Assembly (NCBI RefSeq): GCF_011089885.1
Contig: NZ_JAANBD010000015.1
Span: 1 to 64,000, forward strand
Direction: 5' to 3'
DNA from: Thioalkalivibrio sp. XN279
GTDB lineage: Bacteria; Pseudomonadota; Gammaproteobacteria; Steroidobacterales; XN24
DNA length: 64,000 nt
Every line of letters starts with the position of its first letter. Position 1 is the stretch's first letter. The notes beneath the pieces are model-generated. The model ran no database searches and was not told the DNA's origin. It was given only the letters and a program-made list of their open reading frames with translations. Shown here one piece after another: positions 55,201 to 61,768 of this stretch. The translations under genes were made by a program, and so were the position numbers.

Positions 55201-55431
55201 ATGACCTCGCTGGCCTTCATTCTCGGCTGCGTGCCGATGGCCATCGCCACCGGTCCCGGCGCCAACAGCCTGCACGCCATCGGCACCGGCGTGATCGGCG
55301 GCATGCTGGCCTCGACGCTGATTGCCTCTTTCTTCGTGCCGCTGTTCTTCGTGCTGCTGGAGGGACGGCGCAAGCCCGCCGCGCCGGGCGCGGCGACGGA
55401 AGCCGCGACGCATGACGGAGGGGCGCACTGA
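52276..55431 (+). CDS. RND multidrug efflux pump (AcrB/MexB family)
   Basis: A 1051-residue HAE1-type inner-membrane proton antiporter, the normal family length. It starts with FFIDRPVFASVISIVILLAG, the conserved first helix. GLVVDDAIIVVEAVEH near residue 405 holds the paired Asp residues of the proton relay, and the transmembrane Lys region lies near 940. QYPEVAPPTVTVTAVYPGA is the pore-domain signature. It is coupled 7 bp after the adaptor and overlaps the channel gene by 1 bp (TGATG). Substrates are probably amphiphilic drugs or solvents, inferred from the family only. Confidence 0.96.
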   Translation: MGPGFFIDRPVFASVISIVILLAGLAALRATPVAQYPEVAPPTVTVTAVYPGATAEVIANTVAAPIEQQVNGVDGMIYMSSTSSSSGAMTLTVTFAPGTDPDIAQVNTQNRVSQALAQLPEVVTRQGVKVEKKSSSFMMLVSFYSEDDSLDPLFLKNYVNLYVLDAVKRLPGANLASVFPPPEVAMRIWLQPDRMAQLGVTTTEVANAIRGQNQAFGVGQIGQAPVPEGTQQNFPITSQGMLATAAAFEDIIIRTGGPGGDAAIVRLRDVARAELGAQSYFVESKLNGRNAAALVVYQQPGSNALDTSARVRATLEELSASFPDGLAYKVVMDTSEFTAASIEKVIHTFFEAVVLVVLVVFLFLQSLRATIIPTLAVPIAIIGAYIGIYALGFSTNMLTLFGMILAIGLVVDDAIIVVEAVEHKMATKGMTPRAAAHEAMQELTGALISIVLVLAAVFLPVAFLGGMTGTLYKQFAITIAIAMVFSGIVALTLSPALAALILKPGHGEKKGFFLAFERGFERVTDYYIAGVRWLLRHRLVGVGLFLVTLVGVVGLFRILPSSFVPEEDQGYIFTAVMLPDAASLERTTATSDRVTEVLLAHPAIADAAQIDGFSLLDGQTRSNASAMFVALEPFAERGESGDSAFSAIAELQRDLAGVKSGLAFAVNPPAVPGLGVTGGFDFYLQDRAGGSPEQLGQAVQAFVAAARQRPELAGVSSTYSASQQQLYLEVDRPRAELLGVPVQDVYGTLQAYFGSMFVSQFTQFGRVWQVIMQAEGEYRDDPADLDGIYLTSRDNEVLPLSAVAERRFSAGPTLLSRFNGFPAAKVTGSAAPGFSSGQALATMEEVAAAVLPEGYGFAWAGQAYEEKQAGGTSAIAFVFGIVMVFLILAAQYEKWTLPLGVLLAVPFAILGALLLTWGRGLENDVYFQVGLVTLIGLAAKNAILITEFAVENMHAGMSPEDAAAEAARARLRPIVMTSLAFILGCVPMAIATGPGANSLHAIGTGVIGGMLASTLIASFFVPLFFVLLEGRRKPAAPGAATEAATHDGGAH

Positions 55432-56831
55432 TGGCGCCCATGGGGCCCATGGCGCGCGGCGCGGTCACCGCTTGCCTGGCGCTGGCGCTGGGCGCCTGCG
55501 CCGTCGGGCCGGATTACGAGCGCCCGGCGCTCGACATGCCCGAGGACTGGCGCGTCATGCCCGGCGAAGCCGTCGCGCTGGCGAATGCCGAGTGGTGGAC
55601 CCAGCTTGGCGACCCGGTGCTTGACGAGCTCATCGCCACCGCGCTGGCCGGGAACCTGGACGTGCGCATCGCGGCGGCGCGGGTCGAGCGCTTCAGCGCT
55701 GCCCTGCAGGTTTCGCGCTCCGCCCTCATGCCGCAGCTGGGCTACGGCGTCGGCGCTGAGCGCAGCCGCACCAGCGAACTGTTGCTGCCCTCGGGTGCCG
55801 ATCCCTACAGCACGCAGTACCAGGCCGCGCTCAGCGCCAGCTGGCAACTGGACCTGTTCGGCCGCGTGCGACGCGAGTCGGAGGCCGCGCAGGCACGGGT
55901 GTATGCCAGCCAACAAGGGCAGCAAGGCGTGATGCTGTCGCTCACCGCCAGCGTGGCCGCGGCCTATGTCAGCTTGCGCGCGCTCGACCGCCAGCTGGAA
56001 ATCGCACGCGCGACGGCGGCAAATCACGAGGACACGCTGCGCATTTTCCGGCTGCAGCACCAGCAGGGCGTCGTCTCCCGCCTCGAGGTGGCGCAGGCCG
56101 AGTCCCAGTACGAGCAGGCCGCGGCGACCATCCCGCTGCTCGAGGGGCAGGTGGCGGCACAGGAGAACCTGTTGTCCATCCTGCTCGGCACCCCCCCGGC
56201 CCCGGTGCCGCGCGGGCTGACGTTGGCGGAGCTCGCAGTGCCCGCGGTGCCCGCGTCGCTGCCGTCCGAGCTGCTCGCGCGCCGCCCGGACGTGCTGCAG
56301 GCCGAGCAGAACCTGGTCGCGGCGAATGCCGACGTGGGAGCGGCGAAAGCCCTGTATTTCCCCGACATCTCGTTGACCGGGGCGCTGGGCCAGGTGAGCG
56401 CAGCGCTGGGCGACCTCACCGACAGCGCCGCGCGCAGCTGGAGCGCGGGCGCCGCGATCGCCGGTCCGCTGTTCACCGGCGGTGCGGTGAGTGGCCAGGT
56501 GGCGGCCGCAGAAGCGGCGCGCGAAGAGGCGCTGCTGGGATACGAGGCCACGGTGCTGGAGGCGTTGCGCGAGGTGAATGATGCGCTCGCCGGCGTGACT
56601 GCCACTGCAGGGAATTACGCGGCCCTGGAGCGGCGCGCCGATGCCTTGCGCGATTTCGCGCGGCTGGCGCGCATGCGCTTCGATGCCGGTGCGGCCAGCT
56701 ACCTGGACGTGCTGTACGCGGACAACGAGCTGTTCGCGGCCGAGCTGGCGGCGATCGCGGCGCGCCAGTCGCAGCAGGTCAACATGATCACGCTCTACCG
56801 GGCGCTCGGCGGCGGCTGGCCGGAAGGCTGA
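55431..56831 (+). CDS. Outer membrane efflux channel (OprM/NodT family lipoprotein)
   Basis: A 466-residue trimeric outer-membrane factor. A signal peptide with lipobox LGAC (Cys near residue 23) is followed by VGPDYERPALDMPEDW, typical of NodT-family proteins. Two repeated TolC-like alpha-barrel halves follow (ARRPDV-type LLARRPDVLQAEQNLVAANADVG, split). It completes the three-gene RND operon and may also serve the upstream ABC exporter, which lacks a channel gene. Confidence 0.94.
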   Translation: MAPMGPMARGAVTACLALALGACAVGPDYERPALDMPEDWRVMPGEAVALANAEWWTQLGDPVLDELIATALAGNLDVRIAAARVERFSAALQVSRSALMPQLGYGVGAERSRTSELLLPSGADPYSTQYQAALSASWQLDLFGRVRRESEAAQARVYASQQGQQGVMLSLTASVAAAYVSLRALDRQLEIARATAANHEDTLRIFRLQHQQGVVSRLEVAQAESQYEQAAATIPLLEGQVAAQENLLSILLGTPPAPVPRGLTLAELAVPAVPASLPSELLARRPDVLQAEQNLVAANADVGAAKALYFPDISLTGALGQVSAALGDLTDSAARSWSAGAAIAGPLFTGGAVSGQVAAAEAAREEALLGYEATVLEALREVNDALAGVTATAGNYAALERRADALRDFARLARMRFDAGAASYLDVLYADNELFAAELAAIAARQSQQVNMITLYRALGGGWPEG

Positions 56832-56899
56832 GCGGTCTGCGGGGGAGGGGCCGCCATGGGCCCTCGAATCCGTCGCAACGGCACCGGCGAATCCTGCAA

Positions 56900-56992
56900 T
56901 GTGACGGTCGTCACGATCAGGAAAAGTACTTAAAACAATCGTCTACGAGCTTGATCCAGGTCATGTTCCGGCCCTGGCCCGGTGGATATTAT
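56900..56992 (+). promoter_or_regulatory. CRP- and FNR-like sites with -10 box
   Basis: TGTGA-CGGTCG-TCACG (56900-56915) matches the CRP consensus at 9 of 10 bases. TTGAT-CCAG-GTCAT (56951-56964) resembles the FNR/ANR box. TATTAT (56987-56992) is a good -10 with no -35, as expected of an activated promoter. With a start near 56999 the two sites are centred at about -91.5 and -41.5. Confidence 0.5.
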
Positions 56993-57032
56993 TCTGGCCG
57001 GTTAAGCTTGATTCAGAGCCAAGGAGGCTGCC

Positions 57033-57146
57033 ATGGAAACCCGCAAGACCGCTGCCCGGACCAGGTCGTCCGCCAGCGAACAGGACGCCCGGCTGGGTCG
57101 CCGGTCCCGTCGTCGGCGCCGCCAGGCGCACGCCCGTCGCGCCTGA
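57033..57146 (+). CDS. Small Arg-rich ORF, 37 codons
   Basis: The ATG at 57033 has a perfect AAGGAGG Shine-Dalgarno (57021-57027) with 5-nt spacing. The peptide begins METRKTAARTRSSASEQ and ends in a run of Arg (RRSRRRRRQAHARRA), so it is highly basic and could bind nucleic acid or acidic surfaces. It has no homologue I can name. The upstream region carries a complete predicted activator-dependent promoter. The ORF stands alone between two convergent genes. It may also be a regulatory RNA that happens to encode a peptide. Confidence 0.5.
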   Translation: METRKTAARTRSSASEQDARLGRRSRRRRRQAHARRA

Positions 57147-57161
57147 GGACGGCAAGAGGAG

Positions 57162-57210
57162 GGGGCGAAGCGCACGCCGCGACAATCACTCGCCGCGTCG
57201 CCTTCGCCCC
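57162..57210. terminator. Hairpin between the small ORF and the symporter gene
   Basis: GGGGCGAAG (57162-57170) pairs with CTTCGCCCC (57202-57210), with additional GC-rich pairing inside. It lies between two convergent units and may end both, but has no T-run. Confidence 0.35.
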
Positions 57211-57248
57211 GCACCAGGCCCCCGCAACACCCCCCGCGTTCAAACCGC

Positions 57249-58580
57249 TCAAGCCAGTCCCCGCCGCCCCAGGATCCGCCGCGACAGGATCGCATGCGCC
57301 CGCCGTCCGAGCGGGTAGCGCCACGCCAGCACCATCATCGGTACCAGCAGCAGGCAAGGCCAGGCCACGAAGGCCAGCTTGAGGCCCAGCGCCGCCTGGG
57401 CTGACATCGCGTCCTTCGCCGTGAAGCCGAACAGCGCCGGGATTGCCAGCGCGATGGCGCCGCCCACGCCCTGGTTGAGCTTGGTTACCAGCGCCTGGAA
57501 GGAAAAGAAGATCGCCGCGCGATCCCGGCGGTTGCGCCAGATGTCGTAGTCCACGATGTCCGCCAGCAGCGACGGCAGGGCGATGGAGGACAGGCCGAGG
57601 AAAAAGCCGAAGCTGGTCATGATGGCCATCATCGGGCGCAACGACGCCGGGCCCGGTTCCAGCCAGGGGACGCACAGCAGGGTGAGGATCATGCCGCCGG
57701 CGGCCGCAGCCCAGGCGCGATGCTTGTCGACCCGGCGCATCACCTGCAGCCACAGCGGCATGCCCAAGGCCATGGCCAGCGTCATCGGCAGGGCGATGTG
57801 AGGCACCTTGTCCGGCAGGCCGAGGTACTGGCTGGTGTAGATCACGAACAGGCTGGCGACCGCGCCGGTGGCAAGGCCGAACAGCACCTGCGTGACGAGG
57901 AAGTACTGCAGCGGCGGGTTGTCGCGCAGCGCCCGCCACAGGTCGCCCGGGCGCACCGGGCGCGCCTGCACCCGGCGCGCCGGCTCGGCCACGGTGAAGC
58001 ACATCAGGACCACCGCGAGCGGGAGGCCGAGCATGATGAACAGCGCCAGCACGCGCATCACGGCCGGGCTGAACTCCGTCGTTCCGCCCACCAGCAGCAT
58101 GGGCGAGGCCATGAACAGGATGCCGCCGGCAAAGCCGAGCAGCTGGCGCCACAGCACGATCCTGGAGCGTTCGTGGTAGCCGGTAGACAGCTCGGCCGCC
58201 ATGGCCGTGTGCGGGATCTCGACCAGGGTCCAGCCGAGCGTGACCAGCAGGTACCAGGCCAGCAGGTGGCCCAGGCCGGCGTCGGCGGCAGGGTTGAACA
58301 GGAACCAGGTGCCGGCCGCGACCACGACCGCGCCGAGCACCATCCAGGGCTTGCGTGTCCCGGAGCGGTCGGACAGGTATCCGATCAGCGGGTCGGAAAT
58401 GCCGTCGAACAGCCGCGCGATGAAGGTGGCGGTGGCCAGCCCGGCCAGCGTCACCGCGCTGTACTCGAGATAAAAGTTGGGCAGGATCGCCGCGGTGGGC
58501 GACATCAGCATGGACAGCGGCAGGTTGACCAGCCCGAACAGGATCAGCAGGGGGGTCGGCAGGCGGGAATGGGGGTTCAT
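57249..58580 (-). CDS. GPH-family sugar:cation symporter (MFS)
   Basis: A 443-residue, 12-helix transporter. FIARLFDGISDPLIGYLSDRSGTRKPWM (split over the loop after helix 2) is the glycoside-pentoside-hexuronide family hallmark. DIVDYDIWRNRRDRAAIFFSF is the matching motif in the second half. It should import a glycoside or sugar acid with Na+ or H+. The ATG at 58578-58580 is preferred to one 13 codons upstream. It is divergent from an outer-membrane porin gene, which would supply the same substrate. Confidence 0.88.
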   Translation of the reverse strand: MNPHSRLPTPLLILFGLVNLPLSMLMSPTAAILPNFYLEYSAVTLAGLATATFIARLFDGISDPLIGYLSDRSGTRKPWMVLGAVVVAAGTWFLFNPAADAGLGHLLAWYLLVTLGWTLVEIPHTAMAAELSTGYHERSRIVLWRQLLGFAGGILFMASPMLLVGGTTEFSPAVMRVLALFIMLGLPLAVVLMCFTVAEPARRVQARPVRPGDLWRALRDNPPLQYFLVTQVLFGLATGAVASLFVIYTSQYLGLPDKVPHIALPMTLAMALGMPLWLQVMRRVDKHRAWAAAAGGMILTLLCVPWLEPGPASLRPMMAIMTSFGFFLGLSSIALPSLLADIVDYDIWRNRRDRAAIFFSFQALVTKLNQGVGGAIALAIPALFGFTAKDAMSAQAALGLKLAFVAWPCLLLVPMMVLAWRYPLGRRAHAILSRRILGRRGLA

Positions 58581-58663
58581 GACGACCGATTCTGCGCTCT
58601 TTCGGCCTGCGCCAGGCATCAGGAATCCGCTGCCTAAGCGCTAACAAACCTTAAGCAAAACAA

Positions 58664-58677
58664 CGGGTTGCAACCCG
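58664..58677. promoter_or_regulatory. Perfect palindrome CGGGTTGCAACCCG at the porin promoter
   Basis: A 14-bp palindrome without spacer that covers the predicted -35 TTGCAA of the porin gene. It is a candidate operator for a local repressor. A second, less perfect symmetric sequence TAAGCGCTAA (58635-58644), of LacI-operator style, lies upstream. Confidence 0.45.
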
Positions 58678-58695
58678 GATTCAAGCGACTAGACT
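58668..58695 (+). promoter_or_regulatory. Predicted porin promoter
   Basis: TTGCAA (58668-58673) and TAGACT (58690-58695) with a 16-bp spacer; start near 58702, 34 nt before the ATG. Confidence 0.45.
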
Positions 58696-58735
58696 GTGGC
58701 GGTTAAGCAACGAGTCTAGCAACTTGGGGAGAAAC

Positions 58736-59857
58736 ATGAGACATGGACGCACCTTCACCGCGGCGCTGGCCGCTTTCCTGCTCGCACTGCCCGGCACGGT
58801 TCCGGCCGAGGACGAGGGCATCGAGTTCGGCGGCGCGGTCCGGCTGAACTACGCCTGGCGCGACTACGACGACACCAACAAGGACCGCGCCGGCGACTTC
58901 GAGCTCGAGCTGTTCCGCATCAACGTCCGCGGCACCGTCGGCGAGGTCATGCTCAACGCCGAGTGGCGTCGCTACAACGACTTCCAGGCCATCCACCATG
59001 CCTGGGTCGGCTACGAGTTCGACGACAACAGGCACATGGAGCTCGGCATCACCCAGGTGCCCTTCGGCATCCTGCCTTATGCCTCGCACAGCTTCTGGTT
59101 CGGCGGCACGTACTACATGGGCTTCGAGGACGACTACGACACCGGCGTGAAGTTCGTGCACGAGGCCGGCGACTGGGACTTCCATTACGCCTTCTTCAAG
59201 AACCCCGAGTATGCAGATCACAGCCGCGCGGACCGCTATTCCTTCGACCTGGTGACGGGTGGCGACCAGCAGAATGAAGAGATCAACCAGCTCAACTTCC
59301 GCGCCGCGCGCACGCTCACCCACAGCGACACCCGCAGCACGGAGCTCGGGTTGAGTCTCGAGGCCGGCCAGATCTACAACAACGTGACCACGGACACCGG
59401 GGACCGCTGGGCCGTGGCGGCGCACATGAACGGCAACTACGGCAAGTGGAACCTGCAGCTGCAGGGCGTGGCCTACGAGTTCAACCCGGAGAACCCGGTC
59501 GGCGTGTCGGACGATTTCGTCCAGCTCGGCGCCTTCGCCTTCCCCTTCCTGATGGCGGCCAAGGGCGAGGTCTACTCGGCCAACGTGGCGCGCTCCTTCG
59601 ACCTCGACTGGGGACCGGTCACGGGTGTGACCTGCTACAACAACTTCACCTACATCGACCCGCGCGTGGACAACTCGGCCGAGTCCATGCAAAACGTCAC
59701 CGGCTGCGCCTTCTCCGCGGGCGGCCTGTACACCTACGTCGACTGGATCGCCGGCAAGAACATGTGGTTCGCCGGCGGCGACGGCATCGGCCTGGACGGC
59801 GCTTCCGCCGGCAAGTGGCGTTCCCGGCTGAACATCAACCTCGGCTACTACTTCTAG
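58736..59857 (+). CDS. Outer membrane porin
   Basis: A 373-residue beta-barrel protein. A signal peptide (GRTFTAALAAFLLALPGTVPA) precedes strands alternating aromatic and polar residues (VRLNYAWRDYDD, HMELGITQVPFGILPYASHS). The C-terminus NINLGYYF ends in Phe, the outer-membrane insertion signal. Features suggest an OprO/P or carbohydrate porin type. The ATG at 58736 follows GGGGA. The divergent symporter gene suggests that it admits a sugar. A strong intrinsic terminator for it lies inside the opposing arsS gene. Confidence 0.85.
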   Translation: MRHGRTFTAALAAFLLALPGTVPAEDEGIEFGGAVRLNYAWRDYDDTNKDRAGDFELELFRINVRGTVGEVMLNAEWRRYNDFQAIHHAWVGYEFDDNRHMELGITQVPFGILPYASHSFWFGGTYYMGFEDDYDTGVKFVHEAGDWDFHYAFFKNPEYADHSRADRYSFDLVTGGDQQNEEINQLNFRAARTLTHSDTRSTELGLSLEAGQIYNNVTTDTGDRWAVAAHMNGNYGKWNLQLQGVAYEFNPENPVGVSDDFVQLGAFAFPFLMAAKGEVYSANVARSFDLDWGPVTGVTCYNNFTYIDPRVDNSAESMQNVTGCAFSAGGLYTYVDWIAGKNMWFAGGDGIGLDGASAGKWRSRLNINLGYYF

Positions 59858-59864
59858 CCGGGTC

Positions 59865-60824
59865 TCAGCTCAGTGCTCCGCCGCAGCTGGAGCCCTGGCC
59901 GGCGGTGCAGCCATAACAATGCTCCCCCACCGCGATGCGGCGGGGGAGCTTTTTTTCGTCCAGCAGGTCGCGCAGGTGGGGACTGTCGCCTGCGTCGCCC
60001 AGCGCCATGCCCAGCATCTGGTTGAAGTCGCAGTCGTAGAGGAAGCCCTGGTAGTCCACGCTGACCAGGTTGCGGCACATGACGCTTTTCAGGTTGTCCG
60101 CCCGGTAGGCGTTTTTCAGCAACGCCATGTAATCGTGGTACTGCCCCTTGGACAGGAGGATGGCACCGAAGCGCTTGATCGGCATGTTGGTGATGGTGAA
60201 CAGGGCGTTGAACTCGATGCCGAACTCCTCTCCGAGCAGGCGCTTGTAGTCCGCTTCCAGCGCCTGCTGCGGCGGCGGCAGCGAGGCTCCGAGCGGGTTG
60301 TACACGAGGTTCATCTGCAGTCCCGTACCGGGGCGGCCGTAGCCCAGCGAGTTCAGTTCCTGCAGCGCGCTGATGGAGGCCTCGAAGACCCCGTTGCCGC
60401 GCTGCGCGTCCACGTTCTCCTTGGAGTAGCAGGGCAGCGAGGCGATGACCTCCACCCGGTGCTCCGCCAGGAAAGGGCCCACCCAGTCGTAGCCGGGCTC
60501 GCGCATGATGGTCGGGTTGAGCCGGTCCATGACGTGAATCCCGCGCTCGCGCGCCGCGGCGACCAGCCAGCGGAACTCAGGGTTCATCTCCGGCGAGCCG
60601 CCGGTCAGGTCCAGCGTGCCGACGCCATGACGTTGCGCGACTTCCAGCGCCAACTCCATGGTGGCGCGGTCCATCAGCTCCTTGCGTGTCGGCCCGGCGT
60701 TCACATGGCAGTGCACGCAGGCCAGGTTGCAGAGATAACCGAGGTTGAGCTGCAGCGTGTCGAGGCGCTCGCGCCGGATGCGGGGGAAATCCGTCTCCTG
60801 CAGCAGCGGCAGGGTGTCACGCAT
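59865..60824 (-). CDS. arsS: Radical SAM protein ArsS (arsenosugar biosynthesis)
   Basis: A 319-residue radical SAM enzyme. The cluster motif CNLACVHCHV (CX3CX2C) lies near residue 32, then TLDLTGGSPEMNPEF. The DUF3641-type C-terminus contains CYGCTAGQGSSCGG, which in some members has selenocysteine; here all positions are Cys. ArsS is associated with adding an adenosyl-derived sugar to methylated arsenic. No arsM is in this window, so the link is by family only. The ATG at 60822-60824 overlaps the desaturase-like gene by 8 bp. It converges on the porin gene and hosts its terminator. Confidence 0.88.
   Translation of the reverse strand: MRDTLPLLQETDFPRIRRERLDTLQLNLGYLCNLACVHCHVNAGPTRKELMDRATMELALEVAQRHGVGTLDLTGGSPEMNPEFRWLVAAARERGIHVMDRLNPTIMREPGYDWVGPFLAEHRVEVIASLPCYSKENVDAQRGNGVFEASISALQELNSLGYGRPGTGLQMNLVYNPLGASLPPPQQALEADYKRLLGEEFGIEFNALFTITNMPIKRFGAILLSKGQYHDYMALLKNAYRADNLKSVMCRNLVSVDYQGFLYDCDFNQMLGMALGDAGDSPHLRDLLDEKKLPRRIAVGEHCYGCTAGQGSSCGGALS
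59921..59956 (+). terminator. Intrinsic terminator of the porin gene, within arsS
   Basis: GCTCCCCCACCGC (59921-59933) pairs with GCGGCGGGGGAGC (59937-59949) with one mismatch and a GAT loop, followed by seven T's (59950-59956). It works only in the plus direction: on the minus strand the hairpin is followed by ATTGTT. It lies 63 bp after the porin stop and inside the convergent arsS coding sequence. Confidence 0.85.
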
Positions 60825-61653
60825 GGGGCTCTCCGTCGGCGGGCGCGTCCGCCCGCGCGGCACGCGGCGTCGGGCGGAAGGGGTTGAGCAACAGAGAGAC
60901 CAGTCCCTGGTCGCGGGGTTCCCGCCATTGCTCGAGCCCGATCGGCATGCGGCGCTCGTCCTCGGCCGGCTCCACGGTGTAGCTGCGGAACACGCGGTCC
61001 CATACGGAGAGGTGGAAGCCGTAGTTGCTGTCGGTCTCGACGCGGCGCGTGGAATGGTGGATGCGATGCATGGAGGGCGTGACGAACACCCAGCGCAGGC
61101 GGCGGTCCAGCGCTCGCGGCAGGGCGATGTCGGTGTGGGTGAACAGCGAGCCGAGGCTGAGCAGCACCTCGAAGGCCAGCACCGCAACCGGGTGTGGCCC
61201 GAGCAGCGAGATCAGCGCCAGCTTGAAGCCCATGGAGAGCGCGATCTCCAGCGGGTGGAAGCGCACGCCCGTGGTGACGTCGAAGGCCGTGTCGCAGTGG
61301 TGCACCCGGTGCAGCCGCCACAGCAGCGGGACGGTGTGCATGAGGCGGTGCTGCCAGTAGATGGCGACGTCCAGCAGCAGGATGGCGGCGGCGATCTCCA
61401 GCCACGCCGGCCACGCCAGCAGCCCGAACAGGCCGCCGCCGTGCACCTGCGCGGCCCAGGCCACGGCCAGCACCGGAAAGCCGACGCGCAACACGCCGGT
61501 GCTGACGGCTACCATGCCGAAATTGACCAGTTGCCGCCGTGCCGGGCGGCCGTCGCCGCGCGCGGGCCAGCGCCTCTGGGCCGCGTAGAGCAGCAGCAGC
61601 AGGCCGAAAAAAGCCCCGAAGCGGACCAGGGCTTCGTTTTGCTCGAATTCCAT
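60817..61653 (-). CDS. Sterol desaturase/fatty acid hydroxylase family protein
   Basis: A 278-residue membrane di-iron enzyme. Four to five hydrophobic segments surround the three His boxes HRLMH (near residue 103), HRVHH (near 117) and HRIHH (near 198). It could hydroxylate or desaturate a lipid or isoprenoid; the substrate is not determined by sequence. It is the first gene of a two-gene unit with arsS. The start is the ATG at 61651-61653. Confidence 0.9.
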   Translation of the reverse strand: MEFEQNEALVRFGAFFGLLLLLYAAQRRWPARGDGRPARRQLVNFGMVAVSTGVLRVGFPVLAVAWAAQVHGGGLFGLLAWPAWLEIAAAILLLDVAIYWQHRLMHTVPLLWRLHRVHHCDTAFDVTTGVRFHPLEIALSMGFKLALISLLGPHPVAVLAFEVLLSLGSLFTHTDIALPRALDRRLRWVFVTPSMHRIHHSTRRVETDSNYGFHLSVWDRVFRSYTVEPAEDERRMPIGLEQWREPRDQGLVSLLLNPFRPTPRAARADAPADGEPHA

Positions 61654-61691
61654 GCGCTACAGGGTGCCTGCCGGCGGGCTGCGCACGCAAG

Positions 61692-61719
61692 AAGGAGGCG
61701 CCCTTGCGGACGCCTCCTT
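61692..61719 (-). terminator. Hairpin downstream of the large secreted protein gene
   Basis: AAGGAGGCG (61692-61700) and CGCCTCCTT (61711-61719) form a 9-bp stem around a 10-nt loop. Minus-strand transcripts then read CTTCTTG, a weak T-rich tail. It lies between the secreted protein gene and the desaturase-like gene. Confidence 0.5.
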
Positions 61720-61768
61720 GGGTTAGCCCGTTTCACCAGGGGTCAGTCGCTTTCCCGAGCGGCTGTGG

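Larger units (their letters stand above)
56832..57248. other. Intergenic region with a predicted activator-dependent promoter and a small ORF
   Basis: Between the convergent OprM-type gene and the sugar symporter gene. It contains CRP-like and FNR-like sites (56900-56964), a TATTAT -10, a 37-codon ORF (57033-57146) and a hairpin (57162-57210). Confidence 0.7.

Noticed and set aside
52162-55428. A 1088-codon open frame opposite the RND pump gene
   Set aside because: It is a mirror of the GC-rich pump gene, rich in Arg, His, Gln and Gly with no domain pattern, while the plus strand encodes a full AcrB-type protein.
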